The position numbers and the translations under genes were made by a program. A DNA stretch of 64,000 nucleotides from positions 4,464,001 through 4,528,000 of the forward strand of contig NC_065556.1 in NCBI RefSeq assembly GCF_022605725.1, read 5' to 3'. This stretch comes from Anthonomus grandis grandis. Its lineage: Eukaryota; Arthropoda; Insecta; Coleoptera; Curculionidae. Numbering within the stretch: position 1 is the stretch's first letter; each line of letters starts with the position of its first letter. This document shows positions 46,094 to 56,391 of the stretch, one piece after another. Under the pieces are notes generated by a model. It was not told the origin of the DNA. It did not search any database and was given only the letters and a program-made list of their open reading frames with translations.

Positions 46094-46321
46094 GTTAAAT
46101 TCAGATATCGACGAACGGACTTTTAAAAAACATTTATTGATACAAAAGGGCCTTAAAACTAGGTGAACAGAAATATGAACAGCAACGGTATTAGCCGAGG
46201 CTTTGACACAATATTAATGCTAACGATAAATTACAAGCGATTTCTTAAATATAAAAAATGTCCTAAGCTAAGCATTTTATAATGTAATATAAACAATTAA
46301 TTGTGGTTTGAGGATATGTCT
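46093..46321 (-). repeat. 5' LTR of the errantivirus-like element
   Basis: 229 bp, equal in length to the other LTR and identical except for one adjacent pair of bases. It should carry the promoter; no obvious TATA box is visible. Confidence 0.95.
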
Positions 46322-47578
46322 AGCAGAAACTTATTTAAAACTATTAATACATATGAAGTCAGTTCATTAACTTACTCTTTTGGTATTATAGAATGGACTA
46401 AAACGAATATCGAAAATTTGCAAAGAAAGGCTAGAACTCTCCTAACGAAAACCAATAAGCATCATCCACGCAGTGAACGAACTATACTTCCTCGACATAT
46501 GGGAGGAAAATGAATGGCCGATATAGAGAAGCAGCTGACTCAGTATTAGTAACTTGCATTCCTTTTTCTTAAAAAAAGGCTGAAACATCATACATTCATC
46601 GTACTGTATGTGAAGCAGACGACTCATCACCACTTAAACTATAGGAGCTTGAGCTACCGATACACTGAGCAAGAAAAAATGCAAGCTGGAATGGGAAAAC
46701 CACTATATGGAGGGCATGTTCACGAGGTTTAACAAGAGTATGTCAACATAGTGGCGTTAAAATACTGGTAGATTTCGGGACAGCTTTTTCTCGAACCTGA
46801 AGGGTTTCTTGTGGCTATCCAAAATCAAATAATACCAACAAGAAAGTTTGTCGTAGGTGACGGTACAAAGTGACAGATGTAGGTATGGATGTGAGATAAC
46901 GGGGTCTATTCAGTAGGTCACTGATGGATGTCAAGCTTTTGCACCAATGGAATATAAAGAACGACATGATATAGTTGCAAAGATACTGCATCAACAGGTC
47001 GCAAAAAAACTAAACCTGTTATCAGCAGCCAAGGTACCATATTATAACTAAAAGCCAGAACCAGTTCTTGAAAATGAGCAACACAAATTGTATTGGGATC
47101 ACACCCCAACGAGTAAGTAACAATAGGCCTGCCAACATTTCTAGGAAGACAACCCTAATTGATGTGGCTATTTCTAATAATAACAACCTAAGAGCCAAAC
47201 ATAATGAAAAGATTATTAAGTACAGGGATCTAGAACACCAGATATCAAGACAATGGAAAATGAGAGAAGTGCAAACATCCCAATAATTGTGTTATCAACA
47301 GGAGTAATACCAAAGAATTTGATCGAAAATATAAAACTGCTCAACCTTAAGGAAAGTATCTATAAGCTAATGCAGAAGTCGATTCTATTATTCACATCTC
47401 GAATCATGTACTTTTAGTCTAAGTTTATTATTTGTTAATAAATGTAAAAAACAGAGTCCGATAACATGGAAATGACTCTATTAGAGCTTCATCCTTCTGA
47501 TATCTGAGATATCTGGGATAAGTGAAAGATCCCCCTTCTCCCAGGGGGGAGTTCAATTGCCGTTTGACATGAAATCTG
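46322..47578 (+). mobile_element. Dong/R4-like LINE copy B, 3' part
   Basis: It resumes with AGCAGAAACTTATTTAAAAC, exactly where copy A is continuous (SRNLFKTINTY, then IENLQRKARTLLTKTNKHH, LPRHMGGK, KERHDMIVAKILHQQVAKKL, NNRPA...TTLIDVAISNNN, EKIIKYRDLEHQISRQWKM). The endonuclease RPD motif is damaged here: the bases after NNRPA are deleted. The 3' end GATATCTGGGATAAGTGAA is followed by a 50-base GC-rich extra segment and TAA repeats at 47,579. Confidence 0.8.
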
Positions 47579-47643
47579 ATAATAATAATAATAAAAATTT
47601 ACAAAGAAAGGCTAGAATACTCCTAAAAAAAGCCAATAAGCAA
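47579..47643 (+). repeat. TAA repeats followed by a 45-base scrap of Dong-like coding sequence
   Basis: After (TAA)n at 47,579-47,594 comes TTTACAAAGAAAGGCTAGAA, matching the NLQRKARxLL block present in copies A and B. The scrap ends at CAATAATAATTT. This suggests a second Dong-like insertion at the same TAA repeat, almost fully deleted. Confidence 0.6.
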
Positions 47644-48013
47644 CTTATTGCCTTGTAAAAACAATAATAATTTAAATCTAATTTTTGAATATTCTGTATA
47701 AAATAGTAACTTTTTTACAAATGAAATGTAAAATTTAAAAAGTAAGTGCCCCTGCAAATATGGTAAAATAAAGAAAACACATGTTGTTAGAATTTGTTAT
47801 TCAAATTACCTAAGTATTTTCCCAAAAAGATAAAATATTTCAAAAACTTTTTTAATATTAAAAAAAACCTAACTTTCATATGTTTCTGCCCTTTAAAACC
47901 TATAAAAATAATTCTAAAAGATATTCTGGAACACCCCTGATAATCCAGTTTTTTTTAACATGTATTAGTTAACTTTATTCATGAGCTGGTTATGGGTGTA
48001 AAGTGAGTACTGT
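47644..48013. other. AT-rich non-coding DNA
   Basis: No gene. Near its right end, TTATTCATGAGCTGGTTATG (47,971-47,990) and GTGTAAAGTGAGTACTGTAC (47,996-48,015) both recur in the palindrome that follows. Confidence 0.5.
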
Positions 48014-48202
48014 ACTCTGGGAAGTGTGTAAAGTGAGTACTGTACGCACGGTAGTAGAAAAGATTATTTTGCTTACCTGAGAAATTCTTGAGTTAGATTA
48101 TTCATGAGCTGGTTATGATCTTACTCAAGAATTTCTCAGGTAAGCAAAATAATCTTTTCTACTACCGTGCGTACAGTACTCACTTTACACACTTCCCAGA
48201 GT
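48014..48202. repeat. Perfect palindrome: two 80-base arms, 29-base loop
   Basis: The left arm 48,014-48,093 and right arm 48,123-48,202 are exact reverse complements over all 80 bases (ACTCTGGGAAGTG...ATTCTTGAGT). The loop contains ATTCATGAGCTGGTTATG, a copy of sequence at 47,973-47,990. No coding sequence or transposon end is visible. Confidence 0.95.
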
Positions 48203-48490
48203 TTATAAACTTTCAAAGTAATTTGACATTCAATTAAACGTATAAAAAAAGGAACGTTTTACACACTTGTTACATAAATAACTATTTTGTAAAACTTTGC
48301 TTTAAAAAGTTGGGTGCCTTTATAAACTTTAAGTTAAAATTAAAATAAATGCAAACATTTAATAGATTATAAGAGAAACTACAAAAATAATTTGACAATG
48401 TGCGACATGCAACTGATCTGAGTTGGAGTGCGGTCTTTTTTGCAATTTTTATGACAGAATTACACAGGAAACCCTAGGAACATAGTCTAT
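48203..48490. other. Short non-coding spacer before hAT-1
   Basis: Nothing recognised. Confidence 0.5.
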
Positions 48491-51400
48491 CAGAGTCGGA
48501 CTGGCCCGCCGGGCAACCGGGCATTTGCCCGGTAGTCCCCCACCTTCTAAATGTAAATGGGACCCTATTAAAACTAGTAAAAACACAAAAACATAGAACA
48601 ACAAAAAGTTTACACATAGACTGGCAAATTGCCCCTAGTGAGTAACCATTAAAGCATAAGCCATTAAAAAATAAGAAGAGAAACAAATCGCGGGGAATCC
48701 CCAGCCTCCAGCCAGGGATTCTTGTGTGTATGTTTACGTATGCACTACGTTCGAGAATTATTTCTGTTCGCATTGAATAAGTTTTCCTTGCAAATTTTTT
48801 TGTTAATAATTTTTATGAAGGTTTAGTGTAAGTGTGACGGTGTATCTGCTGTACAGTGTACAATAAGCAAGTCAGTAAGTTTAATTTTCTTTTCTATTAC
48901 GTGTTATTTGCCTATTTAAATGATTTGTATGTGTTAATCGTTAATGTCATAATGTTTTTATGATAGAAAATAATGTCTAGCAAGAACGATTAATTGTCCG
49001 AAGCCAAACCACCCCTAAAAAAGCAAAAGCAGTTTTTGTCCGGTTCACAAAAAAGAAAAATAAAAGAAAAAAGGGCTATGGAGACTGCATCAGCATCCTC
49101 CATGAAGATAACGTCATTTTTTAATCTAAAAGAGCCTTTACTTACTAGTAGCCAAAATGTCATCATTCATAGCAGTGTAGTTGCAGACAAAGGTAATAAC
49201 TGTAGTTCCTTGGAGCCTGATGTTCAGGATTCAACAGATTCGGCTTATAAAATATCAGAAGCTTCGGCTTTGTTATCTTCAAACTCTTCGGATTCAGAAT
49301 CGGATTTATCGGAAAATGAATGTGACGCTATGGAATTAACAGATATTTCAACTAAGACAAATAATGTAATACAATTTTTTCTCCTCCTACCCACGCAACA
49401 GTACAAGAAAAGCTAAATTTTGTTAAACAACATCCAAATCAACCCACGTATTTCGATTATCCTAAGCTGCCGTTTAATCCCAAATTATACCAGAGAAAAT
49501 TACCAAACGGGGTTGTTAGAAACTCGTTGTTAGAAACTGCTTGTCTTATTCTGTGGAATTAAATAAGTTGTTCTGCTCTATTTGCATAGTTTTTAATAAT
49601 GTTAAAAATAGACAAACATTTAGTTCAGAAGGAAGGAGCGACTTTCGGCATTTAACTCAACGTGTTAAAGACCATGAAGAGTCGCTCGGTCATTCCTTAT
49701 CTGTGCAAGCCTACTTTAGGGCAATAAGCAATCAGAATATCGAGGTAAAAATAAATGTTGATCTGGCTAATCAAAGAAAAAGTGAAATAATTAATAACAG
49801 AGAAATCGTGAAAAGAATCATTGATATAATTCTTTTTATTTCCAAGCAACACCTTGCGTATCGAGGTAAAGAAGAAAGTAGCACCTCATTAGCTACTACG
49901 AATTTTAAAATCAACCGTGGCAACTTTCTTGAACTATGTTTGTTGCTAGCAAAATATGACAATATTATGAAAACCCATATCAATAAAATTTCTTGTCGAA
50001 AACATGATAACAAACAAGGTAGAGGGTCTCATTTAACTTTTCTTAGTAAAACATTTGTTAACAAAGTTATTCTTATCTTGGTGAGTTTTTTAGAACAGAA
50101 AATATCTTTAGAAATTCAAAAGGCCAAAAAGTTTAGTGTGCAAATTGATTCAACTCAGAATGTGAGTGTAAGGGAACAGTGTGCTATTATTGCAAGATAT
50201 GTTAATGAGAGGGTCAGTGGAAAAGTGGTATAAGTAACATTGACATAATTTTGAGTAATCTAAGGTCAAAGTTAATGGCTAATAGTAAAATCCTAGTAAA
50301 AGTAAATCCAAGAATGGTTACGTATATCTATTTAAAAAATTCTAATGTTTTCTGGACTTATATATCCGGGTTTTAAAAATATTGTATTTTTCTAAAAAAC
50401 TTAGTTTTTCTCACTTGTACCATTTTGCCATACATGATGATTTGGGGTAAAAGAAGTATTAGTGACATAAAAGATACTTTATTTAAACATTCTGAAACAA
50501 AGAAGTGAAAAAAAAGTATAATAAATACAGTTTGTCTTATCTAATCTTTATCAGATTCTAAATTAATCCTGTCATTTTCATCTATATGTCACTATATCTT
50601 CGTCGCTGTCACGTCGCTCTTCTATACTGTCAGCACCTGCTTTGGTTTTCTTTTTAGGTGCCGTTTCTTGCCTGCTCCGTTTTTGACTTTTTGAATCTTC
50701 ATGTGCCAAATTCTTGTAAAAATTGCGGTATACCGGAGGTACAAACTGCAACAGCTCTTGAAGATTTTGCCATTTAAGAAATTTTATTTTTGGTGCCTCA
50801 TTATACAAGGAGCAAAGTTTTTGTGTCGATGGTCTTCCTTTGCTTCTTAGGGCCTAATCTGCTTCATAAATTTCAATTATTGCACTTAGCGTGTCTTTAA
50901 ATTTCATTGTAGGTGGTTAATCTTTTTCAAGTCTTATCCATCTAATTTGTCTCCAGGCAATCTTCCTTTTTTCTTTGTCATTACGAACAATGGTAGTTAT
51001 ACCTTTAAGCTCTGAAAAGCAGAAAAAGTCAGCCGATGTCATTTGTGTTACAGAGAATTTCTTGCAACTCTCTTTAATGGCTTCATTCCATTCAGTAGGT
51101 ACATACACGTACTGAACGTGGCGCTTGTGCTTCTCAATTAATGCAAAGTCTTCATCGCACTCCATATAAGTGTGCCCCGGCTCTAAGAATTTATGGTCCA
51201 CAGATTGTATGTCAAAATTTTGAACAACGTATATCCAAAATTTTAATACATTCTTATTCTTATTTTGGTCCCCGCAGGCTATAGTCACTGAAGGCTATAA
51301 TATTTTTGGTCGTCTTTGGCAGTTGCTTAACAAACTTCAATAAACAAGACGCAACCTCGGAAGATCCTCTACAAGCGATGCTTTCGTCCCATGTATACAT

Positions 51401-52456
51401 AAAAGCCTTATTACTGCCAAGGTCGTGGACAGCAAAATTGTAAGTCCATAGAGTTCTCAGGTCTTATACTTTATTCGTCGTTAAACGAGGAGTTGGTAGT
51501 GTTTTTTGAAGGTCGAAGCAAATGGCCACAGTTTCACCTGCAGACTCTTGAGTAAGCTTCTTCGCCCGTCTTTTTTCTTCCTGTGCATTCTCTGCTTTCC
51601 ATTGATGAACGTCTTTTTCTATTTGTACCTTCCTTCTCTGTTCCTCATCTCCAGATTTCAGTAAAATATCAAAACTGTCGCATTTATTGCATGTATCAGT
51701 GTGCGGTTGATGAAATGAGAGATTAAATTCCGTGTTAAAAATCTCACGATAAAGCCACTCTTTAACAGGACGTTTCTCTTGTTCTTCACAAAACTGCAAA
51801 TAGCATTTGTACATTTTTTTGAGATTTAGGTAAGAAGGCAGGTATTTTTTATTGGGGTTATCCTTTCTACAATAGTGACTTGTATATCTTGGAAATCGGT
51901 TAATATGATCTTTGACCAGATCGCGGTCTTCGTCTAAAATTCTACTAGGATTTGGCGCCTTTCCTCTTCCATCAAGTATGACAAACCCGACATCTGTCTT
52001 TTTGTTAACAACTCGTGAGTATCTTCCTTTACTTATTTTTAACGTTTTTAAAAAGAAATCCTTGCAAACCCTTTGATTCTTCAAGGTCACACTAAGAGAT
52101 TTCAACTTATAGGATATTGCATTAGTTTTCTTTCTCAGGGGAGTTTCAATTTTAATGCAAGACTATGAGAGATAAATGCAGTCTGTAAATCCCAATTACC
52201 CAGTTCCCAAAAACCTTCAAAAATTCGCCGTGCGTCTACTTCAGAGATGTTATTACACTTGTATCGACAATCGTGGACAAAGTAAGTAAAATTTTTAGCA
52301 CCTTTGGGCTGATTTCGATGTCCCATGTATGCTTTGCCGCTAATTCGCAACTTTTTTTCGCACTTGCTTCTTATAGCCTTCTGGCCTTCTAACTCTCTTC
52401 TTTCCTTTATTTTTTATACCTTCAATAGTTCGACTGTTTGTGTGGCTCAGTGCTGT

Positions 52457-52955
52457 CAATGGCAAATCGTCACTGTCCTCAGAACCTCCATCGCTTGAAT
52501 CATTACCAGGAAAATATGTTTTGTCAGCATCAGAATCGTCAAACTCTGAAAAATCTGAAAGTAAAGTTAGAAATTAATAGTTTTATTTTACGATTTTGAA
52601 TTTGGGTCTGTCTACTGTTACGGATAAATACCTGGGATTCGAACCCATCGAATTTTTAGAATGCAAGTCTAATATTTTACCCAAAACACCATTTTACTTC
52701 AAACGAGGTTGCAGGCAAACAAAGTTTTTAAACCGTATACATGCTGCTGTAAGGGCAGACACTTCCTTTAAATTTACAACTTTGAACTTTACCTTCAACA
52801 CTTGGACCTTGTCAGTTTCTTAATACTGATAATGGCAAATCGTCACTGTCTTGAGTATTCCCATTGTTAGATTTTCTATCAGGAAAATTTGTTTTGGAAC
52901 TACCAGGCTCGTTAAAAATCGAAAACTCTAAAAGTAAGTTTAGAAATAAATTTCG
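52457..52955 (-). repeat. Tandemly duplicated acidic exon
   Basis: ATGGCAAATCGTCACTGTC (52,457 and 52,830), AGGAAAATATGTTTTG versus AGGAAAATTTGTTTTG, and TCTGAAAGTAAAGTTAGAAA versus TCTAAAAGTAAGTTTAGAAA mark two diverged copies about 373 bases apart. Both encode an acidic segment ending in DSDDLPL. The SINE-like segment lies between them. Confidence 0.75.
52580..52697 (-). mobile_element. tRNA-like (SINE-type) segment
   Basis: The minus strand has GGTGTTTTGGGTAAAATATT (A-box-like) and GATGGGTTCGAATCCCAGGT (B box, with tRNA-like T-loop stem). The general pattern TGGGYAAAATATT...GGTTCGAATCC matches the SINE at 10,092-10,308. It is not a functional tRNA, because no cloverleaf acceptor pairing is visible. 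No TSD found. Confidence 0.5.
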
Positions 52956-53583
52956 GCAATTTAAATTTTTACACGAACATGTGATGGTTACAAATTAGTT
53001 AATAAAACAAACTTACCATTCTCCATTTTAGTAGAAAATACCAAGATTATTATTTGAAAGTCACCTTAGTCACTGGCAAAACACTAGAACGTATTCAAAT
53101 ATGTAAGCACTGCTTACTAATTTACTAAATAGAAAAAGGGTATAAGTGCACTTGTACTACTTTTTCCCAAACGAAAAGACCGTTTAAGAATTGAGCTTCA
53201 GCTACTAATTCATAGATGGCGCTAGAATGTTGAAATAGAACTTGTACCATTTTTCTCCTAAACAGATATACCCTTTAACTATACAGTAGCGCACTTATCT
53301 CCAATTATGGAAAAATGTTACTTATACCACTTTTCCACTGACCCCCTCGTTTATGATGGTAAGGTAAATGAACGTTTTATTTCTCTGATAAATTTTAAAA
53401 AATCATCAGGTTTGGCTTTATACAACCATTTAAATGAAGAACTTAAATTAAAGAATTTGGAAATCGCTAATGTTATTGGCTGTTCCTTTGACGGAGCCGC
53501 AAACATGTCTGGGCAATACAACGGACTACAGGCTTATATCAAAAATAACGCTAATTATTCGGTATACACTTGGTGCTATGCCC

Positions 53584-53635
53584 ACGTCCTAAATTTGGTA
53601 GTGTGTGTGATACAACACTACCAAATTTAGGACGT
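53584..53635. repeat. Perfect 21-base inverted repeat inside hAT-1 coding sequence
   Basis: ACGTCCTAAATTTGGTAGTG-T (53,584-53,604) is exactly mirrored at 53,615-53,635 with a 10-base loop. The direct words GTGATACAACA also repeat (53,607 and 53,641). It breaks the transposase homology after HVLNLVV. Confidence 0.95.
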
Positions 53636-54359
53636 ATATGTGATACAACAGAATGCTTAATTAAATGTAAAAATTTGTTTGGTCTTCTTAATCGCACTGC
53701 GGTCTTTTTTTCTTAATCTTATATGCGTGATTTAGTGCGGAAAGACCAACGTAATGATTTTAGAACCTTAAAAAAGATTTGTAACACCCGTTGGTGGAGC
53801 AAAGCAAGGGCTTTGGAAGTAATTTTCGGATCGCACCAAAATATATCCGATGAGCTATACTCCAGCCTGCTCAAAGCTTTAAAATATATATCTTGCGATC
53901 AAGAAAACGAATTTGATGGTAAAACATCGTCGGAGGCAAATTCTTTATTAAATACATGGACGAGTTTTGAAACTATAATTTTAAGTTTAATATTTATTCA
54001 AATTTTTAATATATTAACCCCAGCATCAAATTATTTACAAACCGCAGGACTAAATTTTCAGGTTACTGTTAAAATAATAATGAATGCAAAATCCGAAATA
54101 GAAAAAATGTTTAAAAATTTCAAAAAAATTTATGATAACACTAAGAAATTTATTGACTTAATAAATAAGAAACCATGTATTATAGAAAATTATATACTTA
54201 TTGCAGAGAACTTTCCGGTACATAGAACAAGAAAAGTAAAAAAAATGCCTGGAGAAGATGCCTCCGACGAAATTTCCAAAATTACTGAGCTGGGTCTTTA
54301 CAAAGCTTTTGAAATTGAGACATATAAAGCAATAATAAATTAGGTAACACAAAGTTTAG

Positions 54360-55100
54360 AAAACAGATTAGAAAAGCACAAAACTATTTGTTTCGTTCGC
54401 TCTCCTTTTGTTACTTTTGCTATTTTTACTTATTTTTAGTTAACATAAGTTTTCCTTAAAATTTAAGATATTTAATAATTAGTTCGGTAATACTTTGTTT
54501 ATTTTGGTTTATTTACATTGATTTTGCATATAAAAGTTCACCCGGTATAACACACGCGTTTCTTGGTAAATTGTTAATATTTAAACTCGGCCTATCTTAC
54601 ATTTCCTTGCTCTCTTACTCCAATGTTCCTTCCATAAAGCCTTGCTCTTTTATCCTACTTTACCTTATGGACCCCTCGGGGCGAGAGGAGTAAGCTATTT
54701 GACCGAGGTCATACGCCAAAAACTTAAAATACGCAACAGGTGTGCGATACCGGAAAGCAGTAGTACTACGGCAATTATTGAATCGGTACCGTAATCATTG
54801 TCGATCTAATTGGGTGTTCCTTATATCAACATCCTTTACTTCATTTATTACTAGGGTAAGTCGAGTAATTTTTTTTCCTTTCACGTTAAATTGTGTCTCT
54901 TCTTATTTTGTCTCTATTTTATTTCACTCATTACATAGTCACTAAGGGTGTGCGTCAAAAACAGAAGGATCACCTTATTTCAGTGTGACTGGAGCAGCGT
55001 CCCTATTTCTTTACAGTCTGGCCTTGATAACTTGATAAATAATTAAGATCGAAATAACCTTGATTTAAGTAATTAAATATATGTTATAAACAGGCCCGAA
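54360..55100. other. Non-homologous insert within hAT-1
   Basis: Protein homology stops after 54,343 and resumes at FDPRNFEQLVKQ (55,130). The intervening DNA has no open frame with motifs and a less AT-rich middle (54,650-54,800). It could be a retro-element fragment or solo LTR. No TSD identified. Confidence 0.45.
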
Positions 55101-55834
55101 ACACTATTTATGATTCTTTTTACTTTTTTTGATCCGCGAAATTTTGAGCAATTAGTAAAACAAACTGATCGTTTAGATAATAGCATTTTTGAGGAAATCT
55201 CAAAACCGTCCGGATTACCTACTTCTTGTATTAAAACACAACTAATTAATTTTTTAAAAAAATTTAAGGATCTAAAAATCCTGACAGAAGATTCGTCATG
55301 CTTACCAGAGGGATTTTATGTAGAAATAGAAAACAGTGAATCCGAATCTGATGATGATGATAATAAAAGTTCTCCAACTTCACAAAAGAAAAACTGTGTA
55401 GGTTGCTTACATTGTTGTCTAAAAATACTTTTTGAACATAGGGGCAAGAGTTAGTAGAAGCTTTTATAATAATAGGTTCAGAAGAAGATTTGCTTGAAGC
55501 TTTAGACTATGATCACTTAATTAACAAATTCTACGGCGCTGTTGCAAAAAAAACTTCTCATCTAATAAGTAAGTTTTTATAAATTTCACTTTTTGTGTTT
55601 TTGCCATTTTATGTTATAATTTTGTAGGACTAGAGCTTGAGTTCCTGATTTCTGTTAACGTAGCTTTAATTAGTATACTGCAGATAATAGAATATGTTCT
55701 TTGATTTTGTTTTAATATATAATAATTTAAACTTTTTATTTGTTTTTTTTTCATTGGGTAGATAATATACCCAGTTTTCTGGGCCCTATTGAGGTCTCTG
55801 CCCGGTAGGCCCTTATGCCACCAGTCCGACGCTG

Positions 55835-56391
55835 CAGTTTATTTCTTTAAAACTGCCCTAGGCAAAACTTTAAATTAACTCACAAAAAAAATCAGAACTA
55901 GATAGGGTGATTCCTTTTTAAATCCGCTTAAAGCGAAATCTGTGAAAATGGTTTGCCTATAGATTTTACGTTTAAGTAACCTGTTAACCATGGAATCTCA
56001 CTGAAAATATACATAACTCCTGCAACAAATAAGTAGTACTGTAAGTATGTACCAGGCACAACAAAACTTCAAAAAGAAGAGGTCTCGAGAAAAAATCAAT
56101 ATTAGGGTTTGACAGTTAATCTGTTTACAATCCTATTGAAATGGAGATTCATTACACTTTACATCCAATAAAATTATATAAAAGAAAGAGCACTAAATTT
56201 GCTCAATAACCAACCATTGCAGACGTCAAACATAATAAAGTCTAATTCTAAGTTAAAAATTAACATTGTCTAAGTCAACGGAAAGAAACCAGACACCACA
56301 ACCTCGCAATGCAACATCAAAGTACCAGAAGTGCATTCCAGTCAAGATTATGCTTTAATCTAAATTTTCTATCCATTAATGTTTATATTCT
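55835..56391. other. Non-coding spacer between the two hAT elements
   Basis: Nothing recognised beyond the TSD copies at its two ends. Confidence 0.5.

Larger units (their letters stand above)
38916..46321 (-). mobile_element. Errantivirus-like LTR retroelement (7,406 bp), recent insertion
   Basis: Two 229-bp LTRs begin AGTTAAATTC and end ATATGTCT (AG...CT termini). The flanks are AGCA (38,912-38,915 and 46,322-46,325), and the empty site CTTAATAGCAGAAAC is present in Dong-like copy A near 8,960, which proves the boundaries. Gene order on the minus strand is gag, pol (protease, RT, RNase H, integrase), env. The LTRs differ only at two adjacent positions (TA versus AT near 39,081), so the insertion is young. 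Pol carries three lesions, so this copy is not autonomous as assembled. Confidence 0.95.
50578..53026 (-). pseudogene. DUF7869-like RNase-H-fold protein, putative transposase (copy 2)
   Basis: A likely first exon MEN.. begins at ATG 53,026 and ends at GTAAGT (53,016). Two versions of an acidic exon follow (52,955-52,829 and 52,582-52,457; both end QDSDDLPL or EDSDDLPL). A basic region GKKRVRRPEGYKKQVRKKVA comes next, then after a one-base shift RISGKAYMGHRNQPKGAKNF. 52,105-51,464 has RVCKDFFLKTLKISKGR, SHYCRKDNPNKKYLPSYLNL, FNLSFHQPHTDTCNKCD and VAICFDLQKTLPTPRLTTNK. After a stop: LWTYNFAVHDLGSNKAFMYT, WDESIACRGSSEVASC, AFSD, a frameshift, CGDQNKNKNVLKFWIYVVQN, SVDHKFLEPGHTYMECDEDF, and ADFFCFSELKG. 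The C-terminus 50,808-50,578 has LLQFVPPVYRNFYKNLAHED. Asp in FDLQ and FSD...GDQN are candidate metal ligands. At least four lesions are present. Confidence 0.8.
50207..53348 (-). mobile_element. TIR transposon carrying a DUF7869-like gene (3,142 bp), nested in hAT-1
   Basis: The ends are inverted repeats: left GAGAGGGTCAGTGGAAAA, right (reverse complement) GAGGGGGTCAGTGGAAAA, continuing GTGGTATAAGTAACATT on both sides (31 of the first 35 bases or better). TSD: GTTAAT (50,201-50,206) and GTTTAT (53,349-53,354), one mismatch. Removing the insert and one TSD copy gives RYVN-DGKVNERF in hAT-1. The paralogous hAT-2 has RYVKDGKVVERF, so the boundaries are confirmed. Subterminal CTTGTACCATTTT-like words occur at about 50,412, 53,150 and 53,241. 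Superfamily not assigned. Confidence 0.9.
48973..55580 (+). pseudogene. hAT-1 transposase (ZMYM1-like), interrupted and decayed
   Basis: The ATG at 48,973 is followed six codons later by a stop. The frame continues KKQKQFLSGSQKRKIKEKR, with a Ser-rich acidic stretch to 49,416, then FVKQHPNQPTYFDYP in another frame. Then comes a TTF-type Cys region KLFCSICIVF...FRHLTQRVKDHEESLGH (49,541-49,720), HLAYRGKEESS, NFLELCLLLAKYD, and QIDSTQNVSVREQCAIIARY (first Asp region) up to the insert at 50,206. After the insert: VNERFISLINF, CSFDGAANMSGQYNGLQA (second Asp region), HVLNLVV, a small palindrome, NTRWWSKARALEVIF, RKVKKMPGEDASDE, a non-homologous gap 54,360-55,100, FDPRNFEQLVKQTD, and C-terminal LVEAFIIIGSEEDLLEALD. 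The ERSFSKL block is deleted. Confidence 0.8.
48491..55834 (+). mobile_element. hAT-1: old hAT DNA transposon (ZMYM1/DUF4371-like) with nested insert
   Basis: The left end CAGAGTCGGACTGGCCC and the reverse complement of the right end CAGCGTCGGACTGGTGG form hAT-type TIRs (CAGxGTCGGACTGG). The flanks TAGTCTAT (48,483-48,490) and CAGTTTAT (55,835-55,842) are an 8-bp TSD with two changes, showing age. A second, GC-rich inverted motif (GGGCAACCGGGC, TTGCCCGGTAG and CTGCCCGGTAGGCCC) lies just inside each end. It contains the DUF7869-like transposon at 50,207-53,348. Confidence 0.85.

Noticed and set aside
52600..52700. Possible tRNA gene on the minus strand (GGTTCGAATCC T-loop).
   Set aside because: No acceptor-stem pairing or anticodon arm of normal geometry could be drawn. 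It better fits a SINE-type tRNA-derived segment.
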